A stretch of DNA of 64,000 nucleotides from Impatiens glandulifera (Eukaryota; Streptophyta; Magnoliopsida; Ericales; Balsaminaceae). The notes under the pieces were generated by a model, which saw only the letters and a list, made by a program, of their open reading frames with translations, ran no database searches and was not told where the DNA came from. This document shows positions 22,834 through 36,742 of this stretch, in pieces. The translations under genes were made by a program, and so were the position numbers. Where the stretch lies: assembly GCF_907164915.1 (NCBI RefSeq), contig NC_061863.1, positions 38,351,382-38,415,381 of the forward strand. Reading direction: 5' to 3'. The first letter of the stretch is position 1. Every line of letters starts with the position of its first letter.

Positions 22834-23821
22834 AGATGGGTACTAGAGTTTGTAAATAGTTTCTTATGTAGGTGATGCAGGAGGGCTGCAGGAAGGAAGC
22901 ATGGAGAATAATCTTTTGAGTATACATTTCAGAAGATCAACAATGGTCGTTGCCATTCCAGAAGATTAAATGTTTTTCTGTGTTTTTGTATTAAAATACT
23001 TTTGGTCCGAAGGACCTCAAAACATTTGTTTATTCATTTTGTACATACACAATATGAGAGGGAGAAATTATTTTGAATATAAAGATACTCTCAGACAAAA
23101 GGCCTTCATCGGTCTATTAGACGAGGTCGTCTAAAGGCAGAGGCATGTACTTAGACGTAATTTTTCTCACAATCTATGCATATAAGTCTATATGTTTTGG
23201 TTTAAAACCCGCGCGGTTAGACCTAGACGTCTAATAGACGTTAGACGTTTTTACGTCAAGAGCAAGTGGATGCTCACGTCTAATCAAACACACGTCTAAT
23301 ACGTGTTGTTCATGCGTAATTAGACGTACACTTCTACTAAACATTAGACGCATATTTATGACACGTGATTAGACGCTTGTGTCTAATAGACTCATGCGTC
23401 TAATAGACGTTTAGTTGTCTTAGATGGGTGAAGTAAGATAAACATTTAACAACGTGTGTATTAGACCGATCAAGGACAACTGTCCCACGTGAGAAGACAT
23501 CTAATTTTTCCCGCTCAAAAATAAAAACAGTCATCTCCTAATAAAATGAAGACACGTGTCTTTCAATGTTGAGAGAGATTGACTAATATACCCTCAATAT
23601 AATGATTACTCTTTGGAAAGGACGTCTAAAAATTAATTGATGGGACATACCCCTAGGAAAAAAAACGGTTATCCTATATGACTTTTGATAGCCTATATAA
23701 GGATAGTTTTTCATGAGATTGAAAGTTTCTTTCACTCAAGATTTCTAAGAACCCTAGATTTCTCTGATTTTCTCTCTCAAAAACTCTTGTTCTTTGTGTG
23801 TCTGTTCGCATTCTTCTAAAA
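22834..23821 (+). promoter_or_regulatory. Internal promoter region with TTAGAC palindromes (unit 2)
   Basis: Equivalent of 3392-4375. The 19-nt word ATTAGACGAGGTCGTCTAA is at 23116-23134, identical to 28236-28254 in this unit's own LTR. TATATAA is at 23694-23700, and the G-box-like GACACGTGTC near 23562 is complete here, whereas unit 1 lost four bases after it. A pyrimidine-rich leader runs to the ATG at 23822. Confidence 0.6.
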
Positions 23822-26800
23822 ATGGGAAACAAGAGAATCACGCTCGGTCACTGTACTTTGCAACAATGGTGAATGATTCTATTATAGAAGTTGTTAACGG
23901 AACATAAATCTCATTCAACGAGGCGGTATATGCGGAGTTCTTTGAACTTCCATTAGAAGGGCATACGTTCAACTAATATCTATCAGCGACGATGATGGAG
24001 GAAATGAAGATGGTCTTTTATGTCGATGGCTCGGCGATTCGACTCAATGGAAGTAAGAAGGCTCTAAAACCACAGTTCATTTTGCTGAATGATGTGGTGG
24101 CGAAAGCACTTCAGGGGAAGGCGGGTTCATTCAATCTCTACTGTCAAGATCGGTTTGACTATATGTCTGCCATCTCAAAGGGGATTCAGGTCAACTGGGC
24201 CTTAACGCTATTCCAGAACCTCTGCTTTTAAATTAACCAGGAGAGCATTAACTTTGCTGCTCAAATAAGCCGTCTATTGGAGAATTTGGGGATCCCGATG
24301 GAGGATTCCGAACTAATTAACCCGACCAGGGTGTACACTGTCTTCATAGTCGCAAACACCCTAGTAAGAATGAAGAACAACAAAGAGTCTCTTTCCGGAG
24401 CCTCGAGTTAACAGACAGTAGGAAGTTCTATTACCCGATCAAAACATCCAACGGCTTCTGTCCTGTTATTAGGAGCAAAACGAACCAAAACGTTGAACGA
24501 GTCTGAGGATAGCTCTACCAGCCTTAAGAACTCATCGAAGAAGGATTCTGGAATCGTAGATTCCAAAGTCAAGCAAGGTTTAGTCGAACTTGCCACAATT
24601 CTCATGTCTCCCTTGTCTCTGCTGCCAGTCAGTTGCGGGGATCATCAAGGTCATGTATTTCTAAAGGTGAAAAGTCAAAGGCGCCTCATGCGTCTAAATC
24701 GATGAAAGCCTCATCGAAGGTAACCTCTTCTCAATCCCTGACCGATGTACCCAAATTTAAAGTTCCTGAGATGGAACAAGAAAAATATGTTTTTATTCCT
24801 GAAAAGGAATCTGCTGTCGGGCCAACTGTTGAGCTAGTTGGTCCAACTACTAAAATTCTGAGCAGGGTTGCATCTCCTGTTCATCAACCTGATCTTGTAG
24901 CCGCGGGTGCTACAGAACGTACTGAACCAGAGCAAGGCGATGTTCCTACCTTTGTTGCTGGTGGTGAACCTGAAAAGGTTAAGTTTATGCTATTGGAACT
25001 TCCTCACGTTCCAAACCATGTTCCAACGGAGTCTTTAGTGGGTGGAAAGATTGTTCTAGCAGAACCCGCACCAGGACATATCGTAAAACCGTTGACTGCT
25101 CATGAAATCATGCGTTCTGCAAGACAATCTGCTGGAATTATCTTTGGAGAACCACGACCCTTTCCAAAGCCCACCAAAGTGATCGGAAAAGGGAAGAATA
25201 TTGTTTCAAACATTGATGAAGAAGATTTGGAGGCAACGTGTATTGTTGACCTCATGATGGATCAGGCCAAAGCTGCTGCTGCTGAGAAGATAGAGATCTT
25301 CGATACTTGGGTACTGAACATAATGTCTATCAAGTACACCGGAGTCATCAAAGGTAAAGAGATAATCAATCAATGGAGGGAGCTAGTCAAAAATGAGAAA
25401 AAGGTCTTGAAGTGGGCTAAGACTTCAGAAGTGTATGATGCCCTTATGAGAAAAGATCTGGTGGAAGCGAACTTGATAGGAAGAACTCTCTTTTCTATTC
25501 ACGAGGCAAGAAAAGCCAACTTCAATCCCATTGAGAAAGGTGCTGAAGCAGAAGAAAAGGCTTTGAAGAGGTTGGACAAGATTATGGAGAACTATAGCTT
25601 AGTGGATACTCGGTACGTTGATGGAGCAAGTTGCTAAGAAGCTAGCCCATTCGGTAGTTCCTTAGATGAAGATGATCAAATGGACTTATCTGATGATGTG
25701 ACAGATAAAGATAAGCAAGATGCTGCTCATCTGATCGAACTTGGAAGTCTTTCTTCAGAAGAGAATCGTTTAAAGGCTCAACCCTCTATTGAGCAAGCCG
25801 AAGAACCTATTCAGTCAAACCCATTTAAAGAAAAAGAAGAAGTGATTCAAGAGCCTGCTCAAGCTCTTTAAAATAATGCTGATCAAGAGCCTGTTCAAGC
25901 TCTTATATAAAAAAAAAGAGATGTTGTTGAAGAGCTTGTTCAAGCTCTTGTAACTCATGAAGAAGAGGTGGTGAAATCTCCTGCTGTAGGAACAGAAGGA
26001 TCTGAAGAAAAAGAGGCTGAAGTCAGTCATCCTGAGATTATCAGATTAGAGGGGGAACCCTAAAAAAGAAAAAGAAGCTGAGAGTTGTTCCTCATCTAAG
26101 GGGGAACAAGATCAGAATGCTTAAACTTTCAAGCCTCTACTATTTCCAAATTCATTGCTGCAAATGTTTTTGAGAACATTCTTAATACTCTTCACAATTC
26201 AGGTAACTTTCTCGAAAGGATTAACATGGAAGAGAAGGAGTTGGAAGAAGAAGATCAAAATAAATATGATGGTGAATCAGGGGAGGATGAACCTAAGCAG
26301 TCCATACAAGTTCATACCAACTTCAGTCCAATTCAGACCATGGCAGCATATTCGCAAAATAATTCATCTAATGAAGGATCTTCAGTTGACGGAACAAAGC
26401 TCATGAATTCGATGTCAACCTTGTTAACAATGCTTCAGAGTAATGTGGCAGTTATGCAATTCAACATGTCAAAATTTATGAAAGCCCAGAAGGAAGACAA
26501 GAAGAACTTTGATGATCTTGTCAAAACCCATAAAGAGTTGGAGCTAACATTGAAGAAAAACACATATGAGGTTGAAGACTCCAATACGAATTTTGGAAGG
26601 TTTGAAAAGAAACTCTTCAATCGACAATCCGAAATGATGAGCCTTGAAAGACAGATCAATCTTGATAATCAAAGAGAGGTTATGGAAGCAATGGGCTTGA
26701 TTCAGAATCAGCTGGATAAAATTCAAGGCAGCATGAGAAGAACATATGCTGAAAGACTGGAGTATGCTGACTCTATCGCAAGGAAATTTCAAGCTGAAGA

Positions 26801-27331
26801 GAATGCGAAAGATGATGCTGAGAAAGAGCAGAATACCATTACTCAAGGCAATGATGTTAGAGACAGAAGAGGTGACGGTGTAACAACCGGAACCAGATCT
26901 AAGCGAATGCCAACAAATGATGAAAACCCAAGGCCAACTAAAAGAGGCGGAGGTCGAAGTGGTGGTGATCACGGAAGCCAAAGCAGCGGTGATCGCGGAG
27001 GTCGAAGCAGTGGTGGTGATCGCGGAGGTCGAAGCAGTGGTGGTGATCGCGGGGGTCGAAGTACTGGAAGCGATCGTGGAGTCGAACTGGCGGAAGTGGT
27101 CGTGGTGGACGCGGTCTTCCTCCGTTCCAGAACCTGCTGACTGGAGAAGGGATGAGCGGTGAAGGATTCACCTATCCAATTGATCCTCGAGTGAAAGGGA
27201 TTCACTATTTTTATGTCAGTTTATGTTTTTGGCTTTCTAAAACATGGTTTCTGAATATTGGTGTTCTTGAAAAGTGTTTATGTAAGATGGATAAACAAGT
27301 TTTACTTCTTATCTATATGATGAATGCGTAA
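23822..27331 (+). pseudogene. ORF2 of the LTR element (unit 2)
   Basis: Copy of the ORF2 described at 4376. About 145 bp are deleted near 23862 with GCA microhomology, removing much of the N-terminal domain and shifting the frame. The shared stops follow (TAA at 23974, 24229 and after CCTCGAGT near 24409), and the shared frameshift near 24625. From 24633 to 25637 it has the longest open stretch of the three copies (334 codons), because the C missing at 5878 and in unit 3 is present. The coiled-coil-like part and the GDRGGRSSG repeats are open at 26226-27140. The final frame can be read to TAA at 27329. Confidence 0.7.
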
Positions 27332-27366
27332 TTCGTTATCTAGGCAAAGGTTTTAATATCATCAGC

Positions 27367-27379
27367 AAAAAAAGGGAAA
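27367..27379 (+). other. Polypurine tract (unit 2)
   Basis: AAAAAAAGGGAAA, one G to A change from units 1 and 3, one base before the LTR. Confidence 0.75.
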
Positions 27380-27380
27380 T

Positions 27381-29091
27381 TGTTGGGTCAAATTATTTTG
27401 ACCAAGTGTCAAAGTAGTTTGACTATTGGAATTTTGATGATGAATGTATATCAAACTCAATTTATGTGTCTAATTGCTTTTGGTGAAGATGTATCAAAAA
27501 CAGGTTATATTAGAATTGGTCTTAATGAGGTTCATTAGACCAATTTGGCATTAGATTCACGAAGTTAGACGTGCAGTCTAACTAGTTGAGTTAGACGTGC
27601 AGTCTAACTAGTTGAGTTAGATGTGAAGTCTAATACACGGAGTTAGACGTGCAGTCTAACTAGTGAAGTTAGACGTGCAATCTAACTAGTGGAGTTAGAC
27701 ATGCAGTCTAACTAGCAAAGTTAGACATGCAGTCTAACTAGTTGAGTTAGACGTGCATTCTAACACAAGGAGTTAGACGTGCAGTCTAACTAGTTGAGTT
27801 AGACTTGCAGTCTAACTAGTTGAGTTAAACATGCAGTCTAACACACGGAGTTAGACGTGTAGTCTAACACACAGAGTTAGACGTGCAGTCTAACTAGTTA
27901 AGTTAGACGTGCAGTCTAACTAGTGAAGTTAGACGTGCAGTCTAACTAGTTGAGTTAGACGTGCAGTCTAACTAGTATAAGTTAGACGTGTAGTCTAACT
28001 CCTTCAGATTAGACTGAAGTGAAATGTAATTAGACGTGAGGTCTAATGGAAAGAGAAAGTTAAATGTGCATTCTAACTAGTGAAAGTTAGACGTGCAATC
28101 TAACTAGTAAAAGTTAGACGTGCAGTCTAACTCCTTCAGATTAGTCTGAAGTGAACTATAATTAGACATGAAGTCTAATCCCTTTAGACTAGGTGGTCTA
28201 ATGGATCTTGTTATTAGACGGGGACGTCTAATTTCATTAGACGAGGTCGTCTAAGTGAAATACGTCTAATGTCATGCTTAAGAAGTTGCTTGAAGCTAGC
28301 ACTCGCCAACCCACGTTCTCTAGCTTTACGCTACTCCTGCTCCACTTTCCTGTGAAAATTTGTACGAAAGCCAGCTGTAACCAATTGATTAATGCCACGT
28401 AAATAAATATTCTTCCCACTACTTGTTTTTGCAGGAATATCCTTGAAGAATATTTGGCGCACTACCAGATTGATACGACCACGATCTTTGTACTCAGAGT
28501 CTGCTATGTACTATGGAGGCGTTCCAATGGAAGCTCTCCACGTGTCATTATGAGAATTCGACCATTGGTACCTACTCTTATTTAAAGATCCTCAAGGACA
28601 ACGGAAGAATCATCGATCTATCGATACTCAGATTATTCTATCTTAACTGTCAACTACTTTCTTGCTTTTATTGTGTGTTAATCTAGAGAGAGTTAGAATC
28701 AAAGCATTGTATTAGCTGAGTGATATTCTTCATATTGTAAGTTGAACAGAGTCTGTTCTGTTCAACAGTGAGCTAGTCGTGCGACTGTATTTGATTATTT
28801 GAAAGTTAGTGAATCCTTCCGGTGGTTGGAAGAAGGGCTGACGTAGAAGAGTTAACTCCGAACATCCATAAACAAATTGCTGTGTTGTTCCTTTCTGTCA
28901 TCTTTTCATTCTTGGTTCTTAGCTTCAAACTCAAGCAAACATTTCCGCACTTGAATCGTTCAAGAGTTTGCAAGAAGTTGCATAGAATAGAAAGTGATTT
29001 AAATACATAACATGATTTCTATCAAATCGTTTTTCTGAAGTCGTTAAAAATTTGACAGACCCCGTCTTTATTGATTACGCCGATCTTAACA
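27381..29091 (+). repeat. 3' LTR of the TTAGAC element (unit 2)
   Basis: About 1.71 kb, TGTTGGGTC to CTTAACA (TCA changed to ACA but CA kept). The array spans 27564-28254 and TATTTAAA is at 28579-28586. It is followed by the GATAT duplication and LINE tail at 29092. Two array units fewer than unit 1 account for most of the length difference. Confidence 0.85.
27564..28254 (+). repeat. TTAGAC hairpin array in LTR U3 (unit 2)
   Basis: Same 26-bp unit as 8259-9001. The terminal near-palindrome ATTAGACGAGGTCGTCTAA at 28236-28254 is intact here and matches the internal promoter word at 23116-23134 base for base. Confidence 0.9.
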
Positions 29092-29215
29092 GATATTGTA
29101 TCGGATTGCAGCGCCCTCGCGGGAACGTGAACAAGAATTCCAAGCACGTGGCAGAACTAGAATATTTGTAGGAACTGGAATTTATCGTTTTTTAAACTCA
29201 CTAGAATTCAAAGCA
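29092..29215 (+). mobile_element. Target-site duplication and LINE 3' tail (unit 2)
   Basis: GATAT at 29092-29096, then TGTATCGGATTGCAGCGCCC..., the same right-hand junction as in units 1 and 3. The right boundary is an estimate. Confidence 0.6.
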
Positions 29216-30200
29216 TTGTAATCAGATAATTCATTTACTTTAAAATCATTCTAGGCCTGTCTAGATTGATCTCTTAAACTCGTGGTTTTTTTTTTCCATT
29301 TTTGGAAATTTTTAATGAAATGACGATAAGTCGTTTTTCCCAAAAAAATTAATTAATCAACCTTTAACCGAAAAACACAAATTTAAATTTTAAAAATCTA
29401 AAAATTAAGTTTTTGTTCTTGGTTTAATCATCCAAAAACAACTTCCTAGAATGCTTTCCAACATATTTCTAATGATGTTGGACAACTATTTGGATCATGT
29501 TTGATCCATTCGATCATTTTTGTTTGTATCAAAATCAAAAATTACAAAATAATTAAAATTTTGAGTTCTTGAATTGGTCCAAACGAACAACTAGTGTTCA
29601 TATTTTAGAATCAATCATATGTATGAAGTATAATGAAGATGGAAAGCTCACTCCACTTTAAAAACTATTTTAAAATCAAAAACCCCGTTTTTTGGCCATA
29701 AAATATTTTAAACAAATTGATCATAAACCAAATCGATTGATACCTGGGATGATGTTCTAAATGTCCCTAGGAGCTTTGTGAATCTACTCATACCCTTGGA
29801 TCAAATAATTAAAGTCTCCATAATACGTTTGTACACTATGTCATTTTTATTGATTTTAAAAAATCAATTGGCGTCTTTGTTTTAAATAAATAATATTTAA
29901 GATTAATTTAAAATAATTAATTTGAACAACGAATTTAAAAAAAAATCAAAAGACGTAGGAGAGATGAAAGAAAAAACCATAGAGATTCAAAAGCAACAAG
30001 AAAGATTTCTTAGAGAGAAAATTGGGGATTTAGGAAGAAGATACTCAATCCTTTGAGTATGACCGTTACTTAAATAAAGAAGAGCTGACGTGTGACTATT
30101 AAATTGATGATTATATGAACCGTCAAAAATCTAAGAAATCTATTCCCAAGAAATGCAGCTATCATTTAGAATTAATTATGAAAGAGTGATATTAATGTCC
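29216..30200. repeat. Non-coding repeat DNA (unit 2)
   Basis: Copy of 9961-10945, including the left direct repeat at 29821-29948 and the minus-strand TATTTAAG-type segment. No gene seen. Confidence 0.5.
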
Positions 30201-31420
30201 GTTGTCCTTGAGGATCTTTATATAGAACACAGGTATCAATGATCGAATCTTCCGCATTGAAACGTGGAGAGAATCCATTGGAAAGTCGCCCATAGTACAA
30301 GAGTGAAACAGGCTTTGTTCTCAAAGATAGTGGTCGTACCAATCTGGTAGTCCGCCAAACAATCTTATAGACATGTCCTGCAAGGAACAAGTAGTGGAGA
30401 GAATAATTACTTACGTGAAATTCATCCATTGGATACAATTTCCTGTCGTACTGGACTACAATGATGAGTGGAGCAGGAGTAGTATAGAGCTAGTTGATCG
30501 TGGGTAGACACATGCTAACTTCAAGCAACTGCTGAAGCGAGACATTAGACGTGCTCCATTAGACTGTCAAGTCTAAGGAAGTTAAACGCCCACGTCTAAT
30601 AGCGAGATCCATTAGACCACCAAATCTAATGGAGTTAGACAGCATGTCTAACTACGTTTCACTTCAGACTTGTGTGAAGGAGATAGACACCAGCGGACTA
30701 ACTTTCATCTATTAGACTGCACGTCTAACTACGTATCTGTTAGACTGCACATCTAACTATGTTTTTGTTAGACTACATGTCTAACTACGTATCTGTTAGA
30801 CTGCACGTCTAACTACGTATCTGTTAGACTGCACGTCTAACTATATTTCTGTTAGACTGCACGTCTAACTACGTATCTGTTAGACTGCACGTCTAACTAC
30901 GTATCTGTTAGACTGCACGTCTAACTACGTATCTGTTAGACTGCACATCTAACTACGTATCTGTTAGACTGCACATCTAACTACGTATCGGTTACACTAC
31001 ACGTCAAACTACGAATCTGTTAGACTGAGCGACTAACTATGTATCTGTTAGACAGCACGTCTTACAATGTATCTGTTAGATTGTACTTTTAACTACGTTT
31101 TTGTTAGACTACACGTCTAACTACGTATCTATTTGATTGCACGTCTAACTACGTATCTGTTAGACTACATGTCTAATACGTATCTGTTAGAATACACGTC
31201 TAATTACGTATATGTTAGACATCACGTCTAACTACGTATCTATTAGACTACACGTCTAACTACCAACACGTCTAATAGACCTATTTCAAACCAAGTCTAA
31301 CTTAGCATATTTTTGATGCACCTGCACAAAAACAATTTAGACGGTTTAGTTTCATTTTTATTTAAGTTTTACACAAGTTCATAATCAAAATATCGTTAGT
31401 CAAGATAATTTGACCCAACA
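30201..31420 (-). repeat. Inverted, truncated LTR with 28-bp TTAGAC array (unit 2)
   Basis: Copy of 10946-12110. It starts (minus strand) TGTTGGGTCAAATTATC at 31420; the array is at about 30544-31277. It has about two more array units than unit 1. A minus-strand TATATAAAG box lies near 30220. Confidence 0.8.
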
Positions 31421-31850
31421 GAACACAAGACCTAGGTCACCAGTCCTAAGGCCCGTTTGGTTCCCATTTTCAAATTCCTAAATTAGTTTTGTAATTTTGG
31501 AACCTAAAACTATTTTCCAAAAATCCTGGCAAATTAGATAATGATTTCAAAAGATTTTTGGGATATTTCCACAAAAATATATTTTAATAACATAAACTTT
31601 AACTAATACGTTTGTACACTATGTCATTTTTATTGATTTAAAAAAATCAATTGGCGTCTCTGTTTTAAATAAATAATATTTTAAATTAATTAAAAATAAT
31701 TAATTTAAACAACGAATTTTAAAAAAATCAAATTGTAATTTGATTACTACAAATCCCTAAACTATTTAAATTTAAATTAAAATTAATTATTTTTAAATAA
31801 TTTCAAAAGCGGTTAAAAATTATATAAAATATTATTAAAATATTGTTTCT
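31421..31850. other. Non-coding repeat DNA left of the Harbinger-like insertion
   Basis: Copy of 12111-12540, including the right direct repeat at 31604-31731. No gene seen. Confidence 0.5.
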
Positions 31851-31853
31851 TTA

Positions 31854-32795
31854 GCCTCCGTTTGGTTGGAGGTATAGCACTGTTTATATAGCATAATAAT
31901 ATGTATAGTACATTAATTAGTTGTTTGGTTAAAAATTATATATCTACAGTATTTATAACCATTATAATTATACCTCATATGCGGTATAAATTAGTAACTG
32001 ATAGCACTAGGTATAAGATTTACTAATTTTATTCTTCCATATTTAGCTTACATATAAATTTCCATTTATAATTATATATTCAACATTTCTGATTTTTAAT
32101 CCTATCTTTCATTCTCTTAATTGCTTATCAAGTTCTTCTTCTCCTTCACTGCAAATCCTCTTTAGTCCTTATCAAAAAAATTTCCTTCAACCTAAACTAC
32201 AAATCTTAATCCTTATAAGTTCTTCTTCTCCTTCAACCTAAACTGCAAATCCTCTTTAATCCTTATCACGTTCTTCTCATTCAACCTAAGCGACAAATCC
32301 GGTGAAAAATGGGATTTCTACTCGACAATTTAGAAAAGTCTCTTGGTGATTTTGGCTTTGTATATATAGGTCAAGATTGAAGGATTTCCATTGTTTCCTT
32401 ATTTAGTAAAGATGAGTGTTTTAGCTTCTGGCCACACATTGTGGTCCGAAGAGAAGAAGAGAAAATCATATATAAATTATTTTAAAATATTTATACGATA
32501 ATCAAATAGAATTTTTAATAGTTTAAATATAATAAATAATAAAAACTAAAGTAAGATAAATATTAAATTAATAATTAAAATAGTTTATATAAATATAAGG
32601 GTAAAATAGTCTTTTATTTCTTTTCTTATTCCACCAACCAAACACAAAATTATAAAATATATACAATTTATACCTATATTGAATTTTCAACCAAACACAT
32701 ATAACCTATATAATTTATACATCTTAATACCCCATATAACTTATACCCCTTATAACTTGTACCAATATAATTAATACTTCTTACCAAACGATGCC
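31854..32795. mobile_element. PIF/Harbinger-like non-autonomous element, unit 2 only
   Basis: A 942-bp insertion absent from unit 1 (empty site near 12542, TTTCTTTAAAATAAATT). It is flanked by TTA on both sides (31851-31853 and 32796-32798), the target duplication of PIF/Harbinger elements. The ends are imperfect inverted repeats: GCCTCCGTTTGGT at the left, and GGCATCGTTTGGT as the reverse complement of the right. The inside is AT-rich with an imperfect internal repeat (CTTATCA.GTTCTTCTTCTCCTTCA, near 32130 and 32215) and no transposase-like frame. It must have inserted after the segment was duplicated. Confidence 0.85.
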
Positions 32796-34662
32796 TTAAA
32801 ATAAATTCATGACACACAAACCGATGTTAAAATCTCGAGTCTTTAGCTTTCACGGTATTAGTACCGGGTTTTTTCTAGGTTTTAAAGTAATGTTTGTAAG
32901 GTGTTATGTGTTTATACTTGAAATAATAATTATTTTGCTCTATTATTTTGAAGCCTAAAATAGATCTTGACAAAGGAGGATAGTAGAACTTAATCTAACA
33001 TAAATTATCCAAGAGTTTATAGTAGACACCATCATTTGATGGACACGTGATGCATATCGATGGTGTTCTTTCTCACGTTTGACCAAGTACCGAACCTTGA
33101 TCATAATCTTTTTTATTCGCTTTTGAGAACGCAAAATATTTTCTTCTCGCAATTTTTAAAGAAACAATTGTGTGGCAGCTCTAAGAAGTTAATTTTGGTC
33201 TATTAAACACATTTAAATCATATTTTTGGTTCTTCACATCACTTTAAATGAGACGACTTCCAAAAAAGTTGTTATCTCGTTTTATTTTACAAGATTTGAG
33301 AGGAAGTTAAGCCACGAGATTTAATGAAATAAATATTAAGTCAAAATTTAGTTTAACCTACCATTTTGATTCCTTATCCACTCAGGATTCAAGAGAAAGA
33401 TAAGTTATGGGGAGAAAACTATTAGAGTAAAAAATATGTTTTAAGATGTCGTCCATTTTTTTGACGTTAAATTTACCCTCTCTCAAAGACAATTTTTACT
33501 ACCTATCAAAATATCATTGAGATATCCTGATGACACCATTAGATTAGTTTATTCGATTTACTCTACTTAACCACTCATTTATATGAATCTTTTGAGTCAT
33601 CTTGAAAAAAGTACAAGATTGTTTAATATTTCTGTATTAGAATTTTAAGTTTTGCAAACATTTATATTATTTAATATCCAAATTCTCATTTAGTGGTTTT
33701 GATTTAGTTAATGTTATTTTGCAAATTAATATTTTATATGTAACTCTTCATTTAAATTAATGACAATAAATTTATTTTAAAAAATAAATAAATACATTAT
33801 GTCTCTCATTTACCATTAAGCTAAAGATAATAATTAGAAAAATTATCAAAATACATATATATGAATATATATGATGATGTAAATTATCATTTTTTATTAT
33901 CTAAATCACCAATCGAACCATATAGACTCGATACAGAAAATTATGAACCGTTCGAACAAAACTCGGTTTGGTCGGTTAATAATTGTTCTAATTGATTTTT
34001 TAGCTCACTTAAAATCATAAGTTCATAATAAGTCTTAGTTAAATTTTGAAAAACATTACTATTTCACAATATTTTCAAATTTGGAAAAGATTAAAATTAA
34101 AAAAAATATCCAAATGATTGGTCTCGAGTTGATAAGCTTTAAATAATTATTAAAATTTTAAATTTATTGAAAATTTTAGAAAAACAAAATATATTTCAAT
34201 AATTGTATGAATGTAAATTGTTGTGCGAATGAAATTTGAAATGTATATAAAATAATAATATCATACTTAAATAATGATACTTAAATAATGATGTGTTTTC
34301 TAATAGTTAGGGTCTGTCTAGTTATGATTATGAACTCTCTCACTTTTCAAATTTTTAATAAAATGTTATTAACTGCTTTTAAAAAAATAATATTATTTAA
34401 ATGAAAATTCTAAATAAACACTAATAAAATGAAGCTCAATAAAAAAATGTATTATAATAATAATACCAATTTAAAATAACTTAGATTAAGGAACAAAATT
34501 CATTATCAATAAAATAAAGATACTTAATACTAAGTTAATGTGTTGCAATAATGCATAAATAAAATGTGATAAGCTAAAGTGTCGTAGTAATACATGGATA
34601 AAATGCAATAAGCTAAGGTGTTGCAGTAATGCAATAGTAATACATGGATACAAGGCAATAAG
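32796..34662. other. Non-coding AT-rich DNA (unit 2)
   Basis: 32796-33660 repeats 12540-13402. 33660-34662 repeats 54537-55521, beyond the contig end of unit 1. Many A/T runs, no domain. Near 34560-34690 lie degenerate copies of the F-box gene's 3' end (see 55440-55550). Confidence 0.55.
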
Positions 34663-35794
34663 CTAAGGTGTTGCAGTAATGCAGGGATAAATGCGATTTA
34701 TGTCGAAACCTTTGATACGCCATTCCTCGGGGAAGTAAAGATCTTGGAGCTTTAAACCATTCTTTCTTCACAACATCATATGTTACTAACATGAACAATT
34801 TTTCAGAACTAAAGCACAAAAAGATCATATCTTTATTACCTACCACAAATCATATTTGCGCCCTTCTTGTACAATTTCAAGCACAACTCACGTGGCATTT
34901 TGTCGATGTACTTCCATAATAATGTTGTTTTTTCAACTCCCAAATGCCAATAGAAATACGCGATTTTATCATCACACAAACGAACATGATTCGTCCCCCA
35001 CATTCTACGAGAAATCGGCCAGAAATCATATCATGTAGAATCGGGATTGAGAAATGATTCCAAATTCCAGACAACGTATTGTAGCAGACCATACCGTTTG
35101 GATAAGAAGACATAAAGTAAAGACAACCATCCACGGAGATAGCCTGCGAGCGCAAGTTCAAAATATACGGCAACCTTATGCTCGTTGGAATAACTTTTGA
35201 TTCATACCATTTATTCTTGTTGGAGTCAAAAATTATGTAATGGCCATTACGACCTATAGAAGAGGATCTTATAGCCCTCGATTGTGGATTTTCCATTCAT
35301 CCACATTCCAACGGCTACTTGAGACCAATCCATGCTTGAACAAGCTGGAAGCTCCTTGAATGTCTGAGTAAGCGGGTTACCCACAAAAAAACGGGTATGA
35401 TGAATATTGACAAAACAAATTATACCACCGATAGAAGCTAGAGGGTAGATAACCAACTTCTCTAAGAAAGAATGAACTTTTTGATGGTGCCATTTATTCG
35501 AGGAGGGGTCTAAATGGCTGCGGTGTTTACATTTCGGGGTGATGGTGTAGAACCCAAGGTTGGAGATGGGAATTTGAGAATATTGGTCCCGAACGAATGA
35601 GAAGTCACATGGAGTTCCACTTTCTACTAACACAAAGGAAACGAAGAAGGTAGATGTTGGGAGTCTCGCCCCAACGACTTCAAAGAGGTCTTCCGGGAAT
35701 TTTTCCCATATCTTAGGTAACATTTCATTAGACGAACATATGATCAACTTAATTCTACGACTTTTCCTACGAGAAGACTCCCGAATTCCATCAT
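34663..35794 (-). pseudogene. F-box gene, frameshifted copy (unit 2)
   Basis: Same gene as 55522-56661 but broken. A base is missing just after the start codon (near 35780), so the normal start reads to a stop within about 17 codons. Three further single-base deletions lie within the F-box (35590-35650), each in a short homopolymer or doublet. Compensating shifts follow near 35530 and 35570, then a shift near 35245 and others near 34940 and 34845. The sequence remains very similar to unit 3. Because the differences are mostly single-base indels, consensus error is a real alternative to true pseudogenisation. Confidence 0.75.
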
Positions 35795-36742
35795 TTTAAA
35801 GGTTAATACTTTCGATTCTTCAATATGAAGCTCAATTATTGACCATAATCATTATTCTACAATATCCCAACAAAATAAAAGGATTAAAATTGACAATGTA
35901 AGTAGAGATAAAATATAACTTAAAAAAACAATATTGATTTATAAGATTTATAGATAGATCTAATTTTGAACGTTTTAAGTTGTAGTAAATCAACTGTAAC
36001 AGATTTTTGCTAAATTCAAAATGTTAATTAATTCTAATTCTTTATTTAAACAAGTATGAAAATTAAAATTGAACCGCCAAATTCTAATAATAATTTTACC
36101 CTAAAGAAACATAGTTTCACATTAAAAATAGGATAATAAGATGTCTTTACAATACTTTTTGAACATCTATGCAGTGAATATGATAGGCAAATAGAATATT
36201 TTCAAACACTAAGAAGGAATATATTATTAAGACTAGAGATTATGACAAAATCGTTATACTCTACATGCTTCTATTTGCATCAACCAAAATCATGGGGTTG
36301 GAATCACTTAGATACTTAATATTAAGGGATCTTTCATTTTCATTATGACAATAAGGTCTTTGCAATTTAATACCAACATATCCATGTGTTTGGTCATTGA
36401 CTAACACCTAACAATCAAAAGAAATGCAAGTCTTCTCAAATACATACTTGTAGGAATTGGAAACCTAAATAATAAGATTTACTCTACTCAATATCCAACC
36501 ATGAAGTTTATTACATTCTGTCTTTCTAAACCCTATCATATTATACATGATGCAAGATAGATTTATCAAAGAGGGCAAGGAATAATGAGTGAAAATGGAC
36601 ATCATGAGACCTAGCTAGTTTCAAATCGTTGGAGATGAGATTAAATGTGTGGATTGAACATAGGAAAAATATAGAGATAAGATTAAATCCACGGTTTGGA
36701 CAGCCAAAGGAAGAAGATAAGAACAAGCATAGAAAAAAGTAC
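35795..36742. other. Upstream region or 5' intron of the F-box copy (unit 2)
   Basis: AT-rich, no domain, repeated at 56662-57634. It lies between the coding sequence and a GC-richer exon-like block, so it may be a 5'-UTR intron. Confidence 0.4.
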
